From the NCBI GenBank assembly GCA_002812745.2, contig NCSJ02000084.1, forward strand, positions 62,001 to 126,000: a DNA stretch of 64,000 nt, written 5' to 3'. Below the pieces are notes generated by a model, which was not told the DNA's origin, made no database searches, and saw only the letters and a list, made by a program, of their open reading frames with translations. The DNA comes from Scytalidium lignicola (taxonomy: Eukaryota; Ascomycota; Leotiomycetes). The position numbers were made by a program, and so were the translations under genes. Numbering within the stretch: position 1 is the stretch's first letter; the number at the start of each line of letters is the position of its first letter. Shown here piece after piece: positions 37,562 to 49,269 of this stretch.

Positions 37562-39400
37562 ATGGCAAGTAGTGGACGTCCACGATCCCGCACCGAGCCA
37601 CCTCAGATCTCACGGCCGCCCGCCGCCAGCTTCACCTTTCCATCGCCTTCAAGTCCCCTTCCACCCAGATCTTGGCCACCTTCAGAGCGAGAGTTCCAAC
37701 ATGTTGCAAATACGCATGCACAAGATAATTCGCGTCATGCAGATTCGACCATGCGCGATGCTACGGGGAATGACAACCTGGCCGCTTCCTCCAAACATTC
37801 ATCCCAACCTGGATACGCGTCACCTGATGCCACCCATGATGAAGACCGATTTTCCACTCTTTCTGACAGTGAAGTCGACTCCAAAGATACCAGTTGGAAA
37901 GATGACAATCCGCCTTCGGATGACGGCCGTCCCCCAAATGTCGACTCTCGTTCCCGCTTGTCCTCGCGGCCAGCTTCTGGTGGTTACATGTCACCTGATT
38001 CCGCCAAGTCTGGTCAAGCCCACCCAATATTCATCCAGAGTCATTCATATGACATGGTTGTATCTCCTCCTGCGAGTCCCAGTCGTTCAAGCAGTCCTGT
38101 TTCGGATGGTGGTCATGTTCAAATCATTGAACCGCCTCCACGCTCGTCACGCCCCAGCAGCAGAGATGGGACACCATTACGCCATGATTCAGGCTGCTTT
38201 TCGGCCAGGGAAAATGAGGAAGAGGATCCAGAAGTTGATGTAGACACACAGGCAAGGAATATTCGGGCCAGGGAGCGGGTCCAGATTCGCCGTGCCCAAG
38301 TCACTCGGACCCGGCAGCAAGTCAATGAAAGTCGGCAAGAAGTCCAGTCACTACGAGATCAATTCAGAGATGTTGTAGCCCAGCTGGTGAAGGTGGCCGA
38401 CGAGCTTATGGCCACCAATGATACTCAGGGTCTGAAAGCTCTCGCTCCTTACCATGAACGCGTTCGTCTCGTCCAAGACCAATTGGGGCCGGCAGAGCAG
38501 TCATATGGAATGCTTGAAATGAAACTAAACAGCGAAGAGGAAAAGCTCGAGCAAGAGGAACACCATTTCTATTCTCACAACAATATAAAACTCATTCCTT
38601 TCCCAGAGGACGTCCTAGACCAAGAATTATCGCCACTAGTCAAGCCGTATAACCCTCCAGATTCCGATTTCCAGAACTTAGATCTAAACAACGACATGGT
38701 GAAAGCCTATCTTGCAAAAATCGCAGAAGCCGAGACTTTGAAAGAAGAAATGCAGAGGCTCGAAAACAAACAATACCGACTCATCCAGGAGGAGACCTTC
38801 CGCAACAAGCACAATCTACAACTCTCAGAAGAGAGTCTGGCATTCCTCAATCAGTACCCTGACATTTACGAAGAAACCGTCCAGAACCTCCAAGTTACCG
38901 AAAATGAATTGTACGCCCTCCGCGAACGCTGCATAGCCGACGATCTCTTTTCAGAATCGGAATATCGTTACGAGCCACGCGATGCTCTCATCGAGGAGAT
39001 TGACGATGAGATACGCGAAGCGCACTATCGCAATCCCCTCTTTGCGGCTGCGGCAGCAGCTACAGCAGGACACTTTCCCGATCCAGGCAATAAGCAGAGA
39101 CAAATCAATACATGGATATTACAAATGGTGACCGACTCGTCGGTTGAATGGTTAAGATTGTTATCGTTTATTCGCTGGGAGTATCATAAGGCTGGGAAAA
39201 GTTTGGATGACGTAGTGGATCCTGATTGGAGTAAGCTTGTGATAAACCTTTGGAACAGCGACGACCTTGGTGGGGATGAGCTAGAGCTTGAAAACAAGCC
39301 TAATAGTAGCTATGACCTGTTGGGCGCTAGCTCTTTTGCGGATCAAGACCATGATACAGTTGGCTTAACTGTTGGGAGTGAGTGGTCACGGCTGCTCTGA
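37562..39400 (+). CDS. Coiled-coil protein, copy 1 of a paralogous pair
   Basis: A 612-aa protein from ATG 37562 (MASSGRPRSR); an in-frame ATG at 37505 would add 19 residues. The N-terminal 230 residues are Pro/Ser-rich and disordered. Residues about 240-480 form a coiled coil with a break at QYPDIYEETVQ. The C-terminal end has an Arg/Ala/Gly patch and a conserved-looking NTWILQMVTDSSVEWLRLL helix. It matches the protein at 43147-45132 in order and spacing: a coiled coil, a [RN]KHNLQLSEESLAFLNQYP-like block aligned to RFGLTLAAEDSDFLDKFP, then INTWIL aligned to INSWLL. Function unknown. Confidence 0.8.
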   Translation: MASSGRPRSRTEPPQISRPPAASFTFPSPSSPLPPRSWPPSEREFQHVANTHAQDNSRHADSTMRDATGNDNLAASSKHSSQPGYASPDATHDEDRFSTLSDSEVDSKDTSWKDDNPPSDDGRPPNVDSRSRLSSRPASGGYMSPDSAKSGQAHPIFIQSHSYDMVVSPPASPSRSSSPVSDGGHVQIIEPPPRSSRPSSRDGTPLRHDSGCFSARENEEEDPEVDVDTQARNIRARERVQIRRAQVTRTRQQVNESRQEVQSLRDQFRDVVAQLVKVADELMATNDTQGLKALAPYHERVRLVQDQLGPAEQSYGMLEMKLNSEEEKLEQEEHHFYSHNNIKLIPFPEDVLDQELSPLVKPYNPPDSDFQNLDLNNDMVKAYLAKIAEAETLKEEMQRLENKQYRLIQEETFRNKHNLQLSEESLAFLNQYPDIYEETVQNLQVTENELYALRERCIADDLFSESEYRYEPRDALIEEIDDEIREAHYRNPLFAAAAAATAGHFPDPGNKQRQINTWILQMVTDSSVEWLRLLSFIRWEYHKAGKSLDDVVDPDWSKLVINLWNSDDLGGDELELENKPNSSYDLLGASSFADQDHDTVGLTVGSEWSRLL

Positions 39401-41127
39401 CTATTATTATCCGAGGCTTTTTTTTTTGCTTTTTGTTTTTTTTGTTTTCCCTTTTGTCATAATGCGAAGGTTCATGATTACACTCAGGAGTATGGTCATG
39501 TTAACTATGGTATGGATTATTGATTGTCATATACGCGCTTTTCTTTTTGAAATCGGGGAAAAGTAAGGGCATTTTGGATTCTGGTTGCATTGTCTTGGCG
39601 CTGGTTGCCATATTTTTTTGTGAAGCTTAAATTATTAGTCTTGTATTAAAGTACTAATTTTAAAGTTTTAAAAGATAAAGCATCAAAATAATATATATGT
39701 ATATATATTTCTGACGAAAACCAAAATATAATTGAAAATTACCCAATTCAACGTTTTTTGTCTCACTTATCCCCCACCACCATCGTCATTAGTTGAGCGC
39801 CACGAGCCTCGTCCCGATCCCGGACGCGATCGCAGGTCCCACCAAAAATCGACGATCGCGCCAATGCAAATACCCGTGCTGAGCTAAACCGTAAAAGAAA
39901 ATTCTAAACTAAGTAAAAAGATTTCCCCCCCACAAAAATGATCTCCCGTTGAGTGGGTCTTTTTTCCCCGGGATCTTCTTGGTCCCATGCATGTGAGAAG
40001 TGATAGATATGATACAGTATTGTAAGAAAATTTTTTAAGCGGGTGGCGCTTTTGTTGGGGGAATGGATTTACAAGATCTCGCATTTTCGGGTAGGGCGTT
40101 GACTTTTTTTTTTGGGGCTTGCTGGGGGGGTTTTAGAGGATGAAGACTTGTAGGGGGTTGTGCGTCTGTCATGTAGCACAAAAGCAAACTAAACTAGAGC
40201 TATTTTGGTGATCGAGCTGTGCCTCATCTGCTTTTTCGGTTTTTGTTTTGTTTTTTAATGAAATTGGTTGCTTGAAGTTTTAATTCCTTCTTTCTTCCTT
40301 TTATTTGTTTGTTTGTTTGTTTGCCTCGTTAAGCTGCCTCTTCGTAATTTCCTTTGGACACACTGAAGCTGGGCGAGCGAGGCTGTGTTCGGAGTAAGAT
40401 ATTAATACAACCTCAAGGGTCAGAACTAGCCAATAGATTGTAGATGTATAAACATGTTTTACTTTCCCTGGTCTCAGGTGGGTTTCACGCGATGAAATTA
40501 GGAATCATACCATGCAAGTATGCATGAAGTGAGGCTAAAAATATGACAGAGTTGCAACTATTTATATCCAATCGTAAATGACAGATCAAAAGGAAGGAAA
40601 GGCTTGGAAAATCGGGACAAAGACAAAGAAAGAGAAGAAAAAAATACACTTCCTGCACTAGAACAGTTCCTCTGTCGTATAGGTTTCTGTCAAGGTAGAG
40701 ATNAAAAACATTTCTGCTAAACCAAAAAACAACAAAATATATTAATGACAGGACAATGGGAGTACCACCCAGTTACACATATTGAAGATAATTAGAGTAC
40801 GTAATAGTAGCAAAAAAGCAGAAAGGACAAATATACTAAAAATTCAGTCTCTGATAATATACCAAGCAATTCATGTGCAGATTATAAGAAATGGAGACAA
40901 TTTAGATATCAGCGAAATACCTGAATACCAGGTTGGAAAATCGTACTTTCATCATCCGTTTGGTGGTGATGAGTTTGCTTGCTTTCGGCTAAGATGAACA
41001 AGCTAACGTATTACTGGTGAGTGCCCAGTTGCATCCTAAAACCAATGTCAGAGGGTGAAGAAGGCGACCGAGTAAAAATCTGTAACAATATTGAGCCTTC
41101 GGTAATACTTGCCTGTATACGCAATAT
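39401..41127. other. Intergenic between the two pairs
   Basis: AT-rich with poly-T tracts and a TTTG repeat at about 40303-40326; N at 40703. No gene supported. Confidence 0.5.
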
Positions 41128-42578
41128 TTATTCTTCCTCCTCTCCACCTCCTTCTTTTTCGTCATCGTCTAGGTCTTCGTAGCCTTTTACGTCAACAGTA
41201 TCGCTAGATGGCTGACTGTATGAATAGGCAACACCAGCTGAGGTGTCCTGGCTGGAGGATCCAGCAGTATATCCTGCAGTATATCCACTAGTAGAGGTTG
41301 TATATCCGCTGGCGGGCTCCGCATATCCGCTACTACTAGAGGCTGCAAACCCACCAGTGGAATCTTCATAACTAAACGGTCGGTTGACATTGGCATAATT
41401 GCCCCTAAGCTTGGTCATATGACCTTTGTCGACTTCCCCAATAAATACCACCTTTACGTTATGCTCTACTGTATAGATCTTGGAGTAATTTAACCTTGAT
41501 GCTTCATCTAGCTTATTCTTGTCGCTGTCAACCTTAATCCTGATTGGGGACTGCAGAGCTCCGGGGGTTTCGCCTTTTAATAGGCCTGGTACATGTTTCG
41601 ATGAATACACTTGAGAGTGTAGTTCCGGTTTTACTCCGGGTTTTGCGGTTCCTCTACCTCCGTATGTTAAAATAGGGCTGGAATCTTAGATCAGCGTGGA
41701 ATTGTAGCACAGCATTTGGCAATAAACCTACAGGCAGGTACTGTGCCCAACATGCTGGGAGTCAATAATGACAAATCGACGTATCGAGCTATATGCACTT
41801 TGACCATACTTGACCTTAGTGGCGGCTCGAACGTTAGTAACTTCTGTTCCAGTGGAACCATGAGGTTCACACCAAAGAACTTTGAAGACCTATACGAGGT
41901 TAACTAACATAAAACTGGGACTCCAACAGTGTTGGTTTACCTTTCCCTTGCTGAAGTACTTGGAGTCGTGGACCGTATATGCTTGATAATGATAATTATT
42001 AGATTTTAAATATAGACAAAGTGGTCAATCTTACATTTATTCAGAGCATCAACGTTAGTGCTAGGATCTTTTGTCTTAATATAGCGGGGGGCTTGGACTG
42101 GAGCTATTAAATTTTCAGAATCGAATTAGTAGCGTACTAAATTGCATCGTAATTTATGTAAGAGTGCTCTAGAAGATCCTTACTGGTGCTTTGTTCTCTT
42201 TCTACCCGATATCCTGGTGCCACTGCTGATGTTGATGACTCCCCTTGGTTAAGGTTCAAGCCGAGTATGCCATGTGTGACACTGTCAGTGGTGGGATCGT
42301 GGGTGTACGCTTTAGGCTGCTCGAATGTTTGACTATAGGGTTGTTTGTTTAATTCATCAATAGTGGGAAGGCCAAATTGCCGTGGAGTACTGTCCGGTTG
42401 ACGATTTTCATACTCATATGTCCGACCTGAGAAGAGTGAGAGACATCAATGTGGAGCTCAAACACCAAACATTACCATCTGCTGCTAATCGGTAGCGCGA
42501 CCAGCATTGTTGTTCCTCTATCCAGGTCCACTCGCTCCATGCCGATGGGCCTGGGTATGATGGCTCGTAAGACGACAT
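41128..42578 (-). CDS. DUF6590-domain protein, copy 2
   Basis: Six exons: 42578-42476, 42426-42184, 42103-42035, 41981-41941, 41889-41732 and 41677-41128, all in frame; 387 aa. Splice sites are consensus except the fourth acceptor (TCAAG). The N-terminus is Trp-rich (WSEWTWIEEQQCWSRYR) as in many members of the family, then a linker. The DUF6590 core follows: FSKGKVFKVLWCEPHG, SSIRRFVIIDSQ, HSTCLPILTYGGRGTAKPG, VYSSKH, NYSKIYTVEHNVKVVFIGEV. The tail is SGYTAGYT-repetitive and ends with acidic DDDEKEGGGEEEE. It shares order of motifs with copy 1 at 33984-35737 but is much diverged. Role unknown. Confidence 0.88.
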
Positions 42579-43146
42579 GTTGAGCTGACACCGCAGCATA
42601 GTAGGCTATGGTTCAGAGGATGTCTTTGTGCCTTTTCTAGTCGGGCGATAGGGCCATCGGATGCGGCTCAAGGGCTCTAGCATTGGTAGGCATTGGGGAA
42701 GATGGGGTGTGTGCTTTGGGAACTTCGGCCCCGACCATTAACAAGCACTCTGGGTGTGGGAGTGGTATAATATTCGTTCATTGGTGGACGATAGGCCAAG
42801 ACGACCACGTTTCGCTCTTAGTCGGCACGGTGCGTAGGGTGGACGTGAGGTGGTGGTGTGGTGAAATGAAATGTACAGGGGGTGGCCTCCCTATTCACAT
42901 CCTACAGTAGAGTATGATGGATTTATGGCTTGATTGATTGTGGTGCCATGCCGCTTTTATGTCTCCTTGTTGATTGGCTTTGGCATGAGCGAGGTTCCGA
43001 TGCGAAGCTTAGCTATCAAAAGTACTGTAAGCCTCGCGTTTCGCCGGTGGCCTGCTTCGACCATTCCGTTACAATGCGCGTGGAGATATTGCTATGTTCG
43101 ACTCCAACTCCCACTCGAGTGCATCTTTGATATTTGCACCGAGCTC
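42579..43146. promoter_or_regulatory. Shared promoter region of pair 2
   Basis: 568 bp between divergent starts, less than a third of the spacing in pair 1. A weakly TATA-like stretch is seen; no defined site. No gene supported. Confidence 0.5.
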
Positions 43147-45132
43147 ATGGCGAGAAGCTTATTCTTCTTGTCTCGTTTCATACCGCGGAGGAAGGATAGC
43201 GACAACGGACGCGCTCTAAACACACCTGTCAAAGAAGTTGAACCCAAGCGATCACAGTCTCGGATGTCTCTCAACCAAGAAGCTACGAATACAGAACACG
43301 TGAGCCAACGGTCATATTCAGACTCAGCTATTCCAAAAAAGCGTCAATCTTGGACTAAAGAAAATCATGAAGTCGACCCTGCTAAGCTTCAGGACGAGGA
43401 TTCTTGTCTAGTCGTCGATCCCGACAATGGAGGCCGTTTCAACATACCGCTAGATAATGAGGGTTCAGACATGATCTTGAATTCACCCATACCCCAGAGC
43501 GCTATCTTGGACCCCTTCGAGAACAAAGAGAAGACGGTTCAAGTTTCTATTCCTCAACCTCTACAGCTTGCGGTAGTTGATCTAGATGTACAAGAGCCTC
43601 GTATTCGAGCCCCTAACGGAGACTATGATAAGAATTCTGAGCCAGACAACCCGAAATCTTCAAGGAGGAGTCATCATAACACGGATGTTCCGTCGTCTGA
43701 TCTAGAATTTTCCAAAATGGAAGGACCTGACACTTCTGGAGTTGTTGAGCAGGATTTTGGTGAAAGTGATGATGATATAGATGAACTATCAACACTCGAC
43801 CACGAAAGCTTGAATAAAGGCATCAGAGAACCTAATATTAAGGAACTCGAATCAGAGATTAAATCTTCACCTCTAAAATCACATGATTCTGAAAGGATAT
43901 CAAAACTACAAATAAGGATTTTAGGTCTACGGTCGTATATCCAGGAAAAGAGAAGGGCACTACGAGAAAAGCAGGTTGCGAAATCGATAGCAGATGATCA
44001 TCTGATTCAATTCCTAAGACGGCACATCCTAGGAACATTACAGACGCCTGACCTAGACGATATCCAAAACACTATAAGTCAACTCCAGGAAGAGTCTGAG
44101 AGGATTAGGGGTGAATACGGGCCACTAGAAGATGAACTTAACTCCCTCGAGGACGACCTGGGATGTCAAGAAGATGAATTCCTGGCATTACTAGAGCGTT
44201 CTCCGATCTGGCAGAAGGATATCTCAAGTCAGCATGAACAGCAAGAAATACTTGACTACCACTTTTACCCGGCTTCTGAGTCTAGCGATGAATCATATAT
44301 AGAAGATATAGTCCGCAAACCTCACCCACTAGTGTCAAAATATTACTCAAAATTAGGTGATCTCGATATCCTGCGTGAGCGCCTTGATGAAAACAGGGAT
44401 GAACGAGACGAACTGGAGGAAGGACGCAATATAAGAAACCGATTTGGACTGACGCTGGCCGCTGAAGACAGTGATTTCCTAGACAAGTTTCCTGCGCTAG
44501 AAAAGTCATTGCTAGAACAGATTGCAAAAGCAGAAGCAAACGCTGAGAAGTTGAAGAGGAAATGCCTGGATCGAGGACTGATTGACGAAGATGATGAAGA
44601 AACAGATTTTGCTACTCAGGAATTGAGGTCATTTAATAATGACAATGACCTTGATTCTGTGAGCGAGAAGTCTGAATTTGTCAAGTTTCCACATCTATTA
44701 CCCGATCCTAACAGGCAGGTGCATTTTGAGGATAATACTCTTCCAGAGGAGGAGAAGGGAGATTTAAGGGTACATGAAATTAATTCGTGGCTTCTACGAC
44801 AGTTACGCTCTTCACCTCTAGATGTAAATCTTCTTGCCGCAATTTTCGAATCAAAAGGCGGGAAAATTACCGATCAGTGGGAGGCAGATGTCCTCGGATG
44901 CTGGTATCTTGACGAAACTCGCAAGAACTTCACTGAAGGTCCACCGCATTCTTCGGTTGGCTCTTGGACATCTACTACCCCAGCAATATTTCAACCAACC
45001 TCAGAAGATAAATACAATCATCTGTACTCCCAGTTTGTATTGAACGGTTCCTGGTTTACAGCCAATACCGAACATCACTGGGAACGGCCAAAGAGTCACA
45101 CTCAACAAACGCCAAAAGCTAATTCAACATAA
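43147..45132 (+). CDS. Coiled-coil protein, copy 2 of a paralogous pair
   Basis: 661 aa from ATG 43147 (MARSLFFLSRFIPRRKD); the frame is open further upstream but starts at a TTG, so this ATG is preferred. An acidic, Ser-rich first half leads into a coiled coil (about residues 250-490) including EDDLGCQEDEFLALLE. Then comes an Arg/Lys helix with RFGLTLAAEDSDFLDKFP and a C-terminal INSWLLRQLRSSPLDVNLL segment, followed by a tail rich in Ser/Thr. It is paralogous to the protein at 37562-39400 by motif order. Diverged enough that duplication is old. Intronless. Function unknown. Confidence 0.8.
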   Translation: MARSLFFLSRFIPRRKDSDNGRALNTPVKEVEPKRSQSRMSLNQEATNTEHVSQRSYSDSAIPKKRQSWTKENHEVDPAKLQDEDSCLVVDPDNGGRFNIPLDNEGSDMILNSPIPQSAILDPFENKEKTVQVSIPQPLQLAVVDLDVQEPRIRAPNGDYDKNSEPDNPKSSRRSHHNTDVPSSDLEFSKMEGPDTSGVVEQDFGESDDDIDELSTLDHESLNKGIREPNIKELESEIKSSPLKSHDSERISKLQIRILGLRSYIQEKRRALREKQVAKSIADDHLIQFLRRHILGTLQTPDLDDIQNTISQLQEESERIRGEYGPLEDELNSLEDDLGCQEDEFLALLERSPIWQKDISSQHEQQEILDYHFYPASESSDESYIEDIVRKPHPLVSKYYSKLGDLDILRERLDENRDERDELEEGRNIRNRFGLTLAAEDSDFLDKFPALEKSLLEQIAKAEANAEKLKRKCLDRGLIDEDDEETDFATQELRSFNNDNDLDSVSEKSEFVKFPHLLPDPNRQVHFEDNTLPEEEKGDLRVHEINSWLLRQLRSSPLDVNLLAAIFESKGGKITDQWEADVLGCWYLDETRKNFTEGPPHSSVGSWTSTTPAIFQPTSEDKYNHLYSQFVLNGSWFTANTEHHWERPKSHTQQTPKANST

Positions 45133-46471
45133 GTTTAAGATAAAATAGGGAAGGTTTTATCTTCCAAGTTTCCATGTTTTGGAAATAGGATCCAGATTAC
45201 AACNTTTTTTTTAGTTTTAATATCATGCAGGATAGATTTGCGACAACTAAGTGCAGTAAAGTATGGGTGTTGGATTTTACAGTCTCTATATTGTTCTATT
45301 TTTAAATCTTTCATTTTGGGAGGAATCAGTTTGACTACTTGACAATCCCTTATCTCATATTAACTGGAACACGATCGACCCCTAACAAGGTGGATTCTCT
45401 ATGAGAGAAAGCAGTGGGGCACTTCTGGAAAGTGGATACACACTTAAGAGCGGCGACATTGGGCTGGCAAGCCCGGAGGTGGAATACCCAAGTGGCAGTC
45501 AGTGACGCATCGAGCCAGACACAAAACGTCCCAAAGCGAGGCTGACATATACTCAAACTGCGTTTGGTTGGATAAACTTTGCCAGTTGCAGCGTCGTACG
45601 CGTTGTTTGGGGATAAAGGAATCAAACTCTTGCCCAACGGTGAGCACCTGTCTTACGATAATAAGCCAAGCGTGCTATTCTCAACGCATAGTTTTGCGTT
45701 GTGCATGCTTTCGCAAGGGAATACTCTTGCGTTGTTGAGGGCGAACGGACAAGCACAGTCTGCAAGTTTTGTTCCGGAGGCTTCTTTTACCGCGGTCAGG
45801 AAACTAGCGGTGTACGGCGTTTCGGTTGTTATTGGTCTGTAGCTTGATGCTCAAGATTGAAAGATGCTAAGGGTCAGGTCAAAGTTTTTTAACATGGGCC
45901 TTCAATGTATTTTTGGAGTAGGGAGGAGTCTTCTATGTAAGCTAGGGATAGTGTAAGCATTAGTTGAGAAGTGACTTGTAGGAATATGATTATCTGGCTT
46001 ATATGCAGGGCAGCAGTCATTTAACGCCTAAACATTTCCCTCCGAATGAGTACCACATGCTCATTATTAAGATGTAATTATCGCCCACTAACTTGTGCTT
46101 TATTTGTGCTAGGATCTTACAAGGAATTATAAGCAATATGCTAGTCTAAAACCACATCTCGGTGTAACAGAAGTCGCGTTACTATTACCCTTAGGGTTCT
46201 ACCCAGTCCATTTATAGAACAGCTCAACCGATTGGCTAAAATTGACTAGTTAGTAATTATCTGTACTCGANTTTTTTGGCCATCAAAAGTTTTAAAGCTT
46301 ATATATGTAGTAAAGATTTAATAAGTTAGTGTAAATATCAAGTGTATCACAAGACTTAGGACTGGTTGACAATAAGTATACAAATCCCAGAACTATCTCT
46401 TTGAAAATCTACGCGATAGTCCTCAGATTGACAGAGAATGATTATACAGTCTTACGTTTGTTTAATTGAGA
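45133..46471. other. Intergenic, AT-rich
   Basis: N at 45204 and 46271. A 45.5-45.84 kb stretch has higher GC and an 87-codon plus frame of unknown nature, without recognised motifs. Confidence 0.4.
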
Positions 46472-46771
46472 TGTAGTGTATGCCGTTACTCAACTACAGA
46501 GAAAATATCAGGGTCGTAGTTGCGCAGAGTGAAGAGAGACCAGTAGGCACAGGGGAAGAACAGTTGAATAGCAGTAGAGTAGCAATTGGGTAAGGTGTAT
46601 GCTCGTTCTAGGTCCTCCTTCTCTGTCTTACAAAAATTGAGCTCTGACTTCGTCAGAGAGAGGGGGAAACTCTCCCTTTTATAGACAGGACTTAGCATCT
46701 ATGGAGCGGCCAAGGCTTAGACTCCTATCCTTCTCCAAATCCCACGTGACTTGTGCACAAATGACCTGACA
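46472..46771 (-). mobile_element. Solo-LTR-like element
   Basis: A 300-bp stretch starting TG and ending CA. Read on minus it has a TATA box (TATAAAAGGG at 46683-46674) at a usual LTR distance, followed by a CTCTGAC..GTCAGAG hairpin (46642-46658). This is the plan of a fungal retrotransposon LTR. No internal coding part or clear 5-bp target duplication is seen, so it is called a likely solo LTR. Confidence 0.45.
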
Positions 46772-49269
46772 GAAAATAAACATACGAATGAATGAGCCGA
46801 CAGGACACGATCTAGGAAAAAAGGATACACAAATTCTGTGGACTTCTAGTCAAGCATTGTACTTTCATTTTTAGACGCTTTCCAAGATGGTACGCATGCT
46901 CCTCATCTCCTACAACCTCATAGCTCTCCTCCCTAATGAAGATCCACCTAGCCGGTCTAGGTGCTTTTAAACACAAAACCATAGAGTAAAGTCAACGGCT
47001 CTATACTATTTGTGCAAAGTACAGTGTTAAAAGTCTATTCTCATATGGTAACTCTTATTAAACTGTCGAAAATGGAAGTTCAAGGTTTTTAATCACCAGT
47101 TGAGAGGCGGATATAGGATTGATACAGCAAGATGGTGGTAATTAATATGACTCCCTTTCCAATATTCATTTGTGAGTGTAAAACTACATTTCGATGCTAG
47201 ATTGAAGCGGTCGTTGGCTATTTGAAGGATGATAGATCACATGATTGAAAAATCAACGCAGCTCATAAAGTAGAACATGGTAAAAGACAGTCAATCAAAA
47301 GATGTAAATAGAATGGTTTTGGAAGAAACTTGCTTCGCGGGTGGTAAGGTTAGTGGATATCCTTACGATTTACGCTGGCATGGAGAAGCCTTATAGTGTA
47401 CCTGCCTGAAGAGGTTATTTAGGTAAACGTTGAGCTGGTTGCGGCGAAAATGAAGGCTGTCGAAGAGTGTGTAACAAGCATCAAGCAACTAGAAAGTCAA
47501 TCTACTTCTCATTTCTTACATCTTTATAATTAATTAGATACACCATAGTCTGCTTCTGCCTTTTAACTTCTGCCTATTGCCTATTTGGGTGTTACGTACG
47601 CCAACTTAGTACCCTTGTTACGTTCAAACTACCCATCCTGCTGAAGTCTAAATGCAAATAGATTACAAATTTTAAGTACAAAGTAATTGGTCATATGTTG
47701 ATTACACAGTAGTCTCTGTAAACAAATGGGATTTTTGCTTTTGTTAGTTCAGGTTCGGACGCCGCCTTCAAAATATTTGGATATTTGGAATTACAATTTC
47801 CATTTGCGTTATTGGGCATCGTTATGAGCCAATGCCCATGATGTCGGGTCATCCCACCCTTTAGGCATCTGTGAATAGCCGGAATACGGGGATCTCTCAC
47901 GGCTTGCTAAGATGCTGTTTCACCTTATAGTACGGGAATGAATACAGCCGATTATAGCCTGGGCGCGTACAACAATCAAGGCCCTAAAGCCGTAAGCCCC
48001 ATCAGCATCACTCCCATTAGAATGATCGCAATATAACCCCAAATGAGTCATTGCTCAAATAGCCAAGATCTCTGTAGAAGCACAGCTGGTATCACCTCCA
48101 CGAAGATAATCCTTGGGGGTGGGAAAGTAACCAAAACTGCTACGGGCCGTACCGTTGGTCCTTTTCGACGAGTCTGAATGTTACAACAAAGCAGGTAGGC
48201 GCCACAATATACAGTGTGCAGGATGGTCTTTACACGTACTCTACCTACAAGTCTTCAGAGCCTCACCGGCCACCCCCTTAATTACCCAAAGCCAACATTT
48301 ATCTTCAGCTACTGCAATTCCAGCAGGCGGGGTTGTACCAGAGACGCCTCTTGGGGTGATGACGATTCCACGCATTCCTTATCTACGGGATAGACCGGTT
48401 ACACGGCAGCTCCTCAATTTTGGTCTCCGAAGAGCAGATGATCATTCACATGAACGGCAGGGAACGATATGCGGGCCAGCTCTCATGCGGCCACTACACA
48501 TCCCCTGCACACGGGTGACAGGACTTCTGGTGGATTCGCTGCTTTAAAAGTGCTGGATATGGAGGTAATGTAGTTAATTTTTTTTCCCGGAATTTTAAAC
48601 CAAATCGGCCCTTATAACAATTTCAACATCCATTCATGATTGGATTTGGGAATCTTAAAACGCTTAATATTAAACAATCTACCATAATTGTGTACTGAGT
48701 TTTGGAGTAATTCGGGTTTTTGGTACCTGAATGGCAACTCATGAATCTAACTAAACTTGATCTTGATGGCCTTATTTCATAAAAAAAATAAAGGCATTGA
48801 AATGATAACACTGCATCATGTAATTGTGAAAATAAATACATATACACATATACTTCAGTTTACTGTAATTGGTACGGTCTGATTATGCAGTACTCCGATA
48901 GATAAGGCGTTCAGGTGGTCGGGGAATTTGGTTCATCATAAATGAATATGACTATTCGGATTCAACGTAAGGTCTGTAGGTTTTAGTTATTACCTCGATG
49001 TCTTTTGGATGTAGACGCTTTTGTATCGAATTCATTCAAATAGAGAAGGATCTACTAGTGACACTTCATGCGAGATACAATAAACATCCTCACTGTACTA
49101 GGATTTGCACTAGTACGTCCAATATATCGACTACAATCTGCAATTAAGAGAATCGTCAAGAAGGAATGCTTCTTGGATTGGAGAAAAGAATGACCTACAA
49201 CTGAATCAGCAGTACAACACAGATAGAAGTGGAGAAACGAGCTACAGAAGGGCATCGGGGGCCTGTACA
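46772..49269. other. AT-rich gene-poor region
   Basis: Nothing firmly identified. The GC-richer part at about 47900-48540 may be decayed coding sequence: a minus-strand frame reads hydrophobic with scattered in-frame stops, and a 130-codon plus frame (48155-48547) overlaps the right part. No family could be named. Confidence 0.4.

Noticed and set aside
42934..43146. Upstream extension of the second coiled-coil gene
   Set aside because: Starts at TTG and has unlike composition; ATG at 43147 fits better.
45346..45842. Overlapping frames on both strands near 45.5 kb
   Set aside because: No recognised domain; frames are short and could be a decayed fragment of unknown origin.
47900..48547. GC-richer island with hydrophobic minus frame and a 130-codon plus frame
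   Set aside because: Looks like decayed coding DNA, but neither strand gives a recognisable family; not called as a gene.
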